A DNA stretch of 64,000 nucleotides from a bacterium SCSIO 12827. GTDB lineage: Bacteria; Pseudomonadota; Alphaproteobacteria; Rhodospirillales; Casp-alpha2. Made by a program: the position numbers and the translations under genes. Below the pieces are notes generated by a model, which worked only from the letters and a program-made list of their open reading frames with translations, was not told where the DNA came from and did no database searches. This document shows positions 58,274-64,000 of this stretch, piece after piece. The stretch is taken from NCBI GenBank assembly GCA_024397995.1, contig CP073746.1, positions 2,663,501 through 2,727,500 on the forward strand, given 5' to 3'. Positions within the stretch are counted from its first letter, which is position 1. Every line of letters begins with the position of its first letter.

Positions 58274-59065
58274 ATGACCGCTATGTTCGACCTGACAGGC
58301 AAGATCGCCTTAATCACCGGTTCAAGCCGGGGAATCGGCAAGGCCATCGCCGAAGCCTATGCCCGCCAGGGTGCCAAGGTCATCATCACCTCGCGCAAGT
58401 TGGACGCCTGCGAAGCCGTCGCGGCACAAATCAACGAGGAAAACTACGACGCACCCGGCGAGGCCATGGCCATCGCCTGCAACGTGTCCGATGTGGGACA
58501 GCTCACGTCCCTGGTTGATCGGGTCAAGGCGGAATGGGGGCGCATCGACATTCTGGTCTGCAACGCGGCCGTGAACCCCTATCACGGGCCGATGTCCGGG
58601 ATCGACGACGGCGCCTGGGAAAAGATCCTGCAGGTCAATGTCACCAACGTACTGAAGCTGTGCAACATGGTCCTGCCGGACATGGCCGCGCGGCGCGACG
58701 GCGCGGTGATCCTGATTTCGTCCGTCGGCGGGCTCAAGGGGTCCATAAACCTGGGCGCCTATGCGGTATCCAAGGCCGCCGACATGCAGTTGGCACGCAA
58801 CCTGGCCGTCGAATGGGGCCCGCACAACGTCCGCGCCAACGCCATCGCGCCTGGCCTGATCAAGACCGATTTCGCTCGCGCCCTCTGGGAAAACCCGGAA
58901 GCCCGCGCCCGGGCCGAAGCCGCTTACCCGCTCGGCCGGCTGGGCGAGCCGGAGGATATCGCCGGCACGGCGATCCTGCTGGCATCGGACGCCGGCAGCT
59001 TCATTACCGGACAAACCTTTGTCGTCGACGGCGGCGGGGTCGCCGCCGGCAACCGTTACAGCTGA
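58274..59065 (+). CDS. Short-chain dehydrogenase/reductase (SDR)
   Basis: A 263-residue classical SDR: T-G-S-S-R-G-I-G-K-A for NAD(P), N-A-A-V-N, catalytic Ser in I-S-S-V-G-G and Y-A-V-S-K-A-A (Tyr and Lys), then P-G-L-I-K-T-D-F-A. It ends in a G-G-G-V-A-A-G tail. Substrate cannot be told. ATG 58274 has a CGGAGGAGACACC ribosome site. The next gene starts 21 bases later, so they are likely cotranscribed. Confidence 0.92.
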   Translation: MTAMFDLTGKIALITGSSRGIGKAIAEAYARQGAKVIITSRKLDACEAVAAQINEENYDAPGEAMAIACNVSDVGQLTSLVDRVKAEWGRIDILVCNAAVNPYHGPMSGIDDGAWEKILQVNVTNVLKLCNMVLPDMAARRDGAVILISSVGGLKGSINLGAYAVSKAADMQLARNLAVEWGPHNVRANAIAPGLIKTDFARALWENPEARARAEAAYPLGRLGEPEDIAGTAILLASDAGSFITGQTFVVDGGGVAAGNRYS

Positions 59066-59086
59066 TATCGGGAAAGGACCACCGAC

Positions 59087-59896
59087 ATGTGCCGCTGGCT
59101 CGCCTACGCGGGACCGCCCATCTACCTGGACACCCTTTTACTGCGCCCGGAAAACTCCCTTGCCCGACAAAGTCTGTCGGCCAGTCAAAGTGCACATGTG
59201 GTCAATGCCGACGGCTTCGGCATCGGATGGTACGGCGAAAAGGACCGCCCCGGCCTGTACAAGGACATCCTGCCCGCATGGAACGACGTCAACCTGTTGA
59301 ACATTTCCGAACAGGTAAAATCGCATTTGTTCTTCGGCCATGTAAGGGCGACCACGGGTACCTCCGTCAATCGCACCAATTGCCACCCCTTCCGCCATGG
59401 CAAATGGCTGTTCATGCACAATGGCGAAATCGGCGGCTGGTCCAAGGTACGCCGCGCCCTTGCCATGGCCGTGTCGCCCGAACTGTTTCCCAACATCCAG
59501 GGCACCACGGACAGTGAGATTTTCTTTCACCTGCTGCTGACCTTCGGCCTGGACGAAGACCCGGAGGCCGCCATCCGCCAAGCAATCCAAACCATCGAAA
59601 AGGCACAGGCGGACAGCGGCGTGACCGAGCCCTTCAACATGACCATCGCGCTGACGGACGGGCAGACCATCTGGGCGCTGCGCCATGCCTCGTCGGGCAG
59701 GGTGCCGACACTCTATGTCGGCATGGGCGCCAAGCCCCATGACGCCGCGGATGAGGTGACCGTGGCCACGGGCACGGCGATCATCATTTTGTCGGAACCC
59801 TTGGATGACGACCTCAAGCAATGGACGGCCATCGAGCCGGACCATCTTGTGATTGCCGGGGACGGCGGCCTTGTCGTCTCCCCGTTCGCTCTGTGA
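59087..59896 (+). CDS. Class II glutamine amidotransferase
   Basis: A 269-residue protein starting M-C-R-W-L-A-Y-A-G; the Cys2 is the N-terminal nucleophile of class II amidotransferases after removal of Met. It also has F-G-I-G-W-Y-G, F-F-G-H-V-R-A-T-T-G and N-C-H-P-F-R-H-G-K-W-L-F-M-H-N-G-E-I-G-G. The EgtC-type enzyme of ergothioneine synthesis and the YafJ type share this form. No other ergothioneine gene is nearby, so the function is uncertain. Confidence 0.9.
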   Translation: MCRWLAYAGPPIYLDTLLLRPENSLARQSLSASQSAHVVNADGFGIGWYGEKDRPGLYKDILPAWNDVNLLNISEQVKSHLFFGHVRATTGTSVNRTNCHPFRHGKWLFMHNGEIGGWSKVRRALAMAVSPELFPNIQGTTDSEIFFHLLLTFGLDEDPEAAIRQAIQTIEKAQADSGVTEPFNMTIALTDGQTIWALRHASSGRVPTLYVGMGAKPHDAADEVTVATGTAIIILSEPLDDDLKQWTAIEPDHLVIAGDGGLVVSPFAL

Positions 59897-59900
59897 CGTA

Positions 59901-60722
59901 ATGGCACCGCGCTATGCCGTGGCGGTTCTGATTCTGGCCGCCCTGACGACAACGCCCGCCCATGCCTGGAAGAATGGCCCGCCGGACAATAAGGTCACCA
60001 ACAACGCAGCCGACTGCTTGGCGCCGCCCTATTCAACCCATGACTGGATCGCCGACCACGCCCGCGCGTTGTTGCCGTCGGCGGCGCGCGCCTGGCTGGA
60101 CCCGCACCGCGTTCTCATGCTGATCGGCACGGAAGCCCCCGACTACGCGAAAATCGAAGCCATCTGCGGCGCGCCCAATCGGGGTTACAACGACACCGGC
60201 CAAGGCCGCCATGACCTGAGGTTCGATGCGAACGGCGGGATCACCCGTGACCTGCCCGCCCAACGCGCACAGGAGGAATATGAAAAAGCCGTCCAGGCTT
60301 ACCGCGCCGGCAGACCGGACCATGCCGCCTTCTTCCTGGGTGCCGCCATGCATTACATCGGCGACCTGGCGCAGTACGGGCACACCATCAAAGGCGAAAC
60401 GCACCATGCGGATTTCGAGGAATGGGTCGGCGCCTTGACGCTGTCGTTCGCCGGCGGCGGCGTGTTCGAAAAATTCATCGTGGTGGACGGGCTGGAGCCG
60501 CGCCGGGCCGATGACGCCGTCCTGCGCACGGGACGCTTCACCTGGACGGGTACCGCACCGGTGCTGCCCCCGACCGAAATGGATTCCCGGTTCGGGCCTG
60601 CCGCCCTGGCCGATACGGCCTTCATCGCCAGCATCGGCCATTGCCTGAACAACGCCGTGAACGAAGCCGCCGACATGCTGTTCGGGTTTTATGAGGCCGT
60701 CGTCAGGACAAACGCTCGTTAG
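59901..60722 (+). CDS. Zinc-dependent phospholipase C-like secreted protein
   Basis: A 273-residue exported protein. The signal peptide ends A-H-A before W-K-N-G-P-P, so the mature N-terminal Trp would be a zinc ligand as in bacterial phospholipase C. Other expected ligands appear in T-H-D-W-I-A-D-H, E-A-P-D-Y, A-M-H-Y-I-G-D-L-A-Q-Y-G-H and H-H-A-D-F-E-E-W. This is the Zn_dep_PLPC/P1-nuclease fold. Activity on phospholipids is possible but unproven. ATG 59901 is chosen so that a proper signal sequence results. Confidence 0.87.
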   Translation: MAPRYAVAVLILAALTTTPAHAWKNGPPDNKVTNNAADCLAPPYSTHDWIADHARALLPSAARAWLDPHRVLMLIGTEAPDYAKIEAICGAPNRGYNDTGQGRHDLRFDANGGITRDLPAQRAQEEYEKAVQAYRAGRPDHAAFFLGAAMHYIGDLAQYGHTIKGETHHADFEEWVGALTLSFAGGGVFEKFIVVDGLEPRRADDAVLRTGRFTWTGTAPVLPPTEMDSRFGPAALADTAFIASIGHCLNNAVNEAADMLFGFYEAVVRTNAR

Positions 60723-61597
60723 CCTTCGAACGGCGCAACGCGGGGCCAGATTTCGGCGACCGCGTCCAGGGTCGAAAACAGCACGTTGAAGACATAGGGA
60801 GATGCAAGCTCCGTCGCCTCGGGCACCAGGATCGGCAGGTGATCTTTCTGCGGAAAGGCAAAGGTATCGTAGCCCCGTGCCTTCATCCAACTGCGTAAGT
60901 CGCGCTGGCTCGCCCCCATCTGCTGCAAGCCGAAGTCATTGACCTCGCAGATCACGAAGGGCACCCGGTCGGGTGCAAAGAACCCCTCCCCGCCTTTGAG
61001 CACCGTCAACTCGGCGCCTTCTGTGTCGATTTTGACGGCGCGACAGGCATCGATGTTTTCCGCTGCCGCCAGGGTATCCAGGCGTGTCGAGGGATAGCTG
61101 TCCTTGGCCGGGGACGCCCGTGAGCGCTGGTTGAAATCATGCAGGCCCGGATCCCACATGGCGTGGCCGCCGTCATTGTCCGCATTGCGGTAGAAGTCGA
61201 TGGTTCCATCCACTTCCGAGGCCACGGCATTGACCGCCGTAACGTTCCCGCGTTCGTTCAGCGTCATCAGGTCCTTGAGCCAGGTGAAATTGTCGGCGTT
61301 CGGCTCCACCGCGACGACGCGGCCGGCATCGCCGACCAGATGGGAGGCGAGCAGGGAAAAGAACCCGATATGAGCACCGACGTCGAGAAAGCAGTCACCC
61401 GGCCGCAACGCCCGGATCAGAAACAGCGACAGGGACTCCTCATAAAGGAGTCCCTGGCTGAGCGCCTGCAGGATCGACCGTTGGGACATTTGCCCCAGGT
61501 CGACGCGAAGCTGAAGGACGATGGGCCGCCCCGCCAAATCCAGGTTCACGGGCACCGTATGGATACCGTGGGTCGGAAGCGTGGGCGATGCCGTCAT
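60719..61597 (-). CDS. FkbM-family methyltransferase
   Basis: A 292-residue SAM-dependent methyltransferase: D-C-F-L-D-V-G-A-H-I-G-F-F-S-L-L near residue 75, V-V-A-V-E-P-N-A-D-N-F, and V-K-I-D-T-E-G-A-E-L-T-V-L-K-G. Members O-methylate sugars or polyketides and often occur in polysaccharide or flagellin-modification loci. No such locus lies next to it, so the substrate is unknown. It converges with the phospholipase-like gene, overlapping its stop by four bases. Confidence 0.9.
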   Translation of the reverse strand: MTASPTLPTHGIHTVPVNLDLAGRPIVLQLRVDLGQMSQRSILQALSQGLLYEESLSLFLIRALRPGDCFLDVGAHIGFFSLLASHLVGDAGRVVAVEPNADNFTWLKDLMTLNERGNVTAVNAVASEVDGTIDFYRNADNDGGHAMWDPGLHDFNQRSRASPAKDSYPSTRLDTLAAAENIDACRAVKIDTEGAELTVLKGGEGFFAPDRVPFVICEVNDFGLQQMGASQRDLRSWMKARGYDTFAFPQKDHLPILVPEATELASPYVFNVLFSTLDAVAEIWPRVAPFEG

Positions 61598-61658
61598 CTT
61601 GGCGCTGTTCCCTTGGTCAAAATGCGCAGGACAGCGACCAGTCTAACCCTTGATCGTG

Positions 61659-63014
61659 TTAGGCCGCCATACCGCGGTTGCCGCCTTGGGAGCCACGACG
61701 GCTGCGACCGCCGCCGCGCTTGCCACCACCGCCGCCCGGACCGCCGCGGTTTGGGCCGCCCCGGTTCTGGCCGCCGCGGTTCTGACCGCCTCGGCCTTGG
61801 CCGTTGCGTCCGCCATTGCCGCCGTTGTTTTTGCGCACATCGGGCCCGCTGTCATTGGCCGCTGAATTGGCGATATCGGCGGCATGATAGGGATGGCCAT
61901 CGAACACCGGCACCGGCTGGCGGATGCACTTCTCGATATCGCGCAGGCAGCCGCGTTCGTCATGAGCGCAGAAGGAAATGGCGATGCCCGAAGCCCCCGC
62001 CCGCGCCGTACGGCCGATGCGGTGGACATAGCTTTCCGCATCGTTCGGCAGGTCGAAGTTGATGACGTGAGTCACACCGTCGACATCGATGCCGCGGGCG
62101 GCGATGTCCGTCGCCACCAGGGCGCGGATGTCACCGTCGCGGAAGCCCTTGAGGGCCCGTTGGCGGGCGTTCTGGGCCTTGTTACCGTGGATCGCGTCGG
62201 ACTTCACGCCGTTGTCGTGCAGGTGACGGGCGACCCGGTCGGCACCGTGCTTGGTGCGCGTGAAGATGAGAACCCGCTCGATGCGCGGATCGTTCATCAA
62301 CTCGCCCAGCAGGGCCCGCTTGTCGTCCTTGGCGACGAACAGCAAACGCTGTTCGATCTTTTCCACCGTCGTCGCGGCGGGCGTCACTTCGACCTTCACC
62401 GGATCGTTCAGAAGCTCGTTCGCCAGGCCTTCGACGGTTTTCGGCATCGTCGCCGAAAACAGCACGGTCTGACGCTCGTGCGGCAGCACCTTGGCGATCC
62501 GCTTGACGTCACCGATGAAGCCCATGTCAAGCATGCGGTCGGCTTCGTCGAGGACGAAAACGTCGACGCTGTCCAGGTTGACGTGGCGCTGCTTCATGAG
62601 ATCCATGAGACGGCCCGGGGTGGCGACCAGAATATGAACGCCGCGCTGCATGGCGACGATCTGGTTGCGCATAGAAGTGCCGCCGAACACGGTCTGAACC
62701 CGCAAGGGCATCTGACGACCGTAGGTCCGCAGGCTTTCGGCGATCTGGGTCACCAGTTCGCGGGTCGGCGCCAGAATCAGCACGAACGGGCGGTTCGGCA
62801 CGGCCTTGCGAGAATTTTCCGCGAAGGACTGCAAAATCGGCAGCGCGAAGGACGCGGTCTTGCCGGTGCCTGTCTGCGCCACGCCCAGAAGGTCGCGGCC
62901 CTCAAGCAGCGGCGGGATGGATTTTTCCTGAATGGGGGTGGGGGTGGTGTAGCCCTCGTCGCTCAGCGCACGAAGGATGGGTTGGGCCAGGTTAAGGCCC
63001 GCAAAATCGGTCAT
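61659..63014 (-). CDS. rhlE: DEAD-box RNA helicase (RhlE type) with RGG-like tail
   Basis: A 451-residue helicase. The Q motif is T-T-P-T-P-I-Q. Motif I is A-Q-T-G-T-G-K-T, motif II V-L-D-E-A-D-R-M-L, motif III S-A-T-M, and motif VI H-R-I-G-R-T-A-R. From about residue 385 the tail is Gly/Arg/Asn-rich with repeats such as R-G-G-Q-N-R-G-G, like RNA-binding RGG boxes. It unwinds RNA in ribosome assembly or cold response. The 312-base gap upstream holds its promoter. Confidence 0.92.
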   Translation of the reverse strand: MTDFAGLNLAQPILRALSDEGYTTPTPIQEKSIPPLLEGRDLLGVAQTGTGKTASFALPILQSFAENSRKAVPNRPFVLILAPTRELVTQIAESLRTYGRQMPLRVQTVFGGTSMRNQIVAMQRGVHILVATPGRLMDLMKQRHVNLDSVDVFVLDEADRMLDMGFIGDVKRIAKVLPHERQTVLFSATMPKTVEGLANELLNDPVKVEVTPAATTVEKIEQRLLFVAKDDKRALLGELMNDPRIERVLIFTRTKHGADRVARHLHDNGVKSDAIHGNKAQNARQRALKGFRDGDIRALVATDIAARGIDVDGVTHVINFDLPNDAESYVHRIGRTARAGASGIAISFCAHDERGCLRDIEKCIRQPVPVFDGHPYHAADIANSAANDSGPDVRKNNGGNGGRNGQGRGGQNRGGQNRGGPNRGGPGGGGGKRGGGRSRRGSQGGNRGMAA

Positions 63015-63326
63015 GTGATATGTATACTCTCTCGATCAATTGGTCTTCGCCCGCGCGCCCCAAGCGATCGTGTCGGGGGCGGCAGGTTCGCCGGCATCAT
63101 GCAAGCTTTCTCGGCCGGAACCGCATTCACACGGATATCCGCCTCACGAAACGCCCTTAGATGTCGGTATCAAAGAAGACCGGATCGACAGAGTCGGGTC
63201 CGGCAAGCGATCGAAATTCGACCTGAATGGGAGTGTCGCTGGCGCTACATGACGTCGGGGCTTCCCGGAAGTCAAGGGAATTCGCGGTAGCGCGCTCCCT
63301 TGCTTCCGGTGGTCGGCGGGGTTCTG
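63015..63326. promoter_or_regulatory. Intergenic region upstream of the DEAD-box helicase
   Basis: A 312-base gap with no convincing gene (one 70-codon plus-strand frame has unlikely composition). It contains the helicase promoter on the minus strand and a long hairpin at 63265-63309. The AT-richer stretch near 63015-63040 is the likely start of helicase transcription. Confidence 0.5.
63265..63309. repeat. Long imperfect hairpin downstream of sodB
   Basis: Arms CCGGAAG (63265-63271) plus CAAGGGA (63273-63279) pair with TCCCTTG (63296-63302) and CTTCCGG (63303-63309), interrupted only by one bulged T, with a 16-base loop. It lies about 20 bases after the sodB stop and has no T tract. Confidence 0.6.
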
Positions 63327-63950
63327 TCAGGCGGCGAGAATCTCAGGATCGCCCTGACTTGCCAGACATGTCTCGGCAAAGTTCCAGTCGGCCAAATGGT
63401 CGAAGAAGGCTTCGAGAAACGCCTGTCGGGCATTCTGATAATCCAGGTAATAGGCGTGTTCCCACAGGTCGCACGTCAACAGCGGCTTCAACCCTGCGGT
63501 CTGCGGCAGATCGGCGTTGGCCGTGCTGACCACGTCGAGCGCGCCGTCCGCTCCTTCGACCAGCCATACCCAGCCCGACCCGAAGCGGGCCATGCCGTCG
63601 GCGATGAAACGGGTGCGCAATTGCGGCAGGGATCCGAAGGTTTCCGAAATCCTGCTCGCAAGAGGCCCCGTCGGTTCCGCCGCGCGGTCCGGCGACATGC
63701 AGTGCCAGAAGAACCCATGGTTCCAGGCCTGCGCCGCGTTGTTGAACACCCCAGTATCGCCCTTTTCATGGGCGCGGCGGGCAACGTCGATCAGCGCCAT
63801 ACCGTCATAGTCGGTGCTCTTGACGGCGTCGTTCAGCTTGTCGACGTAGCCCTTGTGGTGCTTGCCGTGATGAAAGCTGAGGGTCCGTTCCGACATATGC
63901 GGCGACAGGGCGTCCTTGGCATAGGGAAGATCGGGAAGCTTGAAAGTCAT
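63327..63950 (-). CDS. sodB: Iron superoxide dismutase
   Basis: A 207-residue Fe/Mn-type superoxide dismutase. Metal-ligand regions are S-F-H-H-G-K-H-H-K-G-Y near the start, N-H-G-F-F-W-H-C-M, and the C-terminal D-L-W-E-H-A-Y-Y-L-D-Y. The order and the Q-A-W-N-H segment suggest the Fe form, though Fe or Mn cannot be fixed with certainty. It converts superoxide to hydrogen peroxide. ATG 63950 is preferred over an upstream ATG seven codons earlier. Confidence 0.92.
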   Translation of the reverse strand: MTFKLPDLPYAKDALSPHMSERTLSFHHGKHHKGYVDKLNDAVKSTDYDGMALIDVARRAHEKGDTGVFNNAAQAWNHGFFWHCMSPDRAAEPTGPLASRISETFGSLPQLRTRFIADGMARFGSGWVWLVEGADGALDVVSTANADLPQTAGLKPLLTCDLWEHAYYLDYQNARQAFLEAFFDHLADWNFAETCLASQGDPEILAA

Positions 63951-64000
63951 TGTCGGTTCCTTCGTGGTCATGGGAGGGAAAAGTGCGCCGGTCGGCGGTG

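Noticed and set aside
63040-63252. 70-codon plus-strand frame between helicase and sodB
   Set aside because: No ribosome site, unlikely composition and position over the helicase promoter region.
61884-63290. 468-codon plus-strand frame antisense to the helicase
   Set aside because: Helicase motifs I, II, III and VI are all on the minus strand.
1-64000. CRISPR arrays, insertion sequences, tRNA or rRNA genes
   Set aside because: No regularly spaced repeats, transposase motifs or tRNA/rRNA-like sequences were seen in reading the window. A dedicated search was not possible.

Overview
The window is GC-rich bacterial chromosome with tightly packed genes. It looks like an alphaproteobacterium of the Rhodospirillales type. 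This rests on gene content: the CtrA circuit (SciP, CtrA, ChpT) sits with flagellar and chemotaxis genes, flagellar transcription is of the FlbD/sigma-54 type, and a DUF3305/DUF3306-type periplasmic formate dehydrogenase locus is present. I cannot name the genus. No rRNA, tRNA, insertion sequence, prophage or CRISPR array was seen.

Region 1 (1-15.0 kb) is flagellar. It holds the 3' end of flgE, sciP, and a long plus-strand run fliF-fliG-fliH-fliN-motA-like-flbD-flhA-flhF. This is followed by a hook-length-control-like gene that is broken by a one-base frame slip at a GC palindrome, and by a cysteine-free QueF-like (T-fold) protein. fliI-fliJ run towards them on the minus strand. Region 2 (15.0-22.4 kb) is regulation and chemotaxis: ctrA on the plus strand, then minus-strand cheR-cheB, cheY, a hybrid cheA with two CheW-like domains and a receiver, and chpT. 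No separate cheW gene is present.

Region 3 (22.8-43.9 kb) is formate oxidation and molybdenum cofactor supply. It begins with a two-gene NAD-linked cytoplasmic formate dehydrogenase (NuoE-NuoF fusion beta subunit plus alpha subunit). A minus-strand respiratory, periplasmic enzyme follows (FdhA with Tat signal and catalytic Cys, FdhB, cytochrome b, a small lipoprotein, a small Tat-target protein and a TorD-type chaperone). Its maturation operon is fdhD-mobA-DUF3305-DUF3306, and farther along lie a 703-residue multi-cluster iron-sulfur protein and moaA. A similar palindrome containing the same 11-base string lies upstream of both dehydrogenase loci, which suggests one shared regulator.

Region 4 (44-64 kb) is mixed housekeeping and accessory DNA. 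It includes an IclR regulator with a clear operator facing a TauD-type dioxygenase and an MFS transporter, then TetR, NAD kinase, an AbrB-type membrane protein and pyrD. A 78-residue unknown gene there has a near-perfect sigma-54 promoter. Beyond it are an adhesin-repeat-like protein, an O-methyltransferase, an OmpA-type protein, phnN, an unusual response regulator, an SDR, a class II amidotransferase, a zinc phospholipase C-like protein, an FkbM methyltransferase, a DEAD-box helicase and Fe-type superoxide dismutase. The strongest leads are the QueF-like flagellar-locus protein, the shared formate dehydrogenase operator, the sigma-54 promoter on the orphan gene, and the conserved but unexplained iron-sulfur protein.
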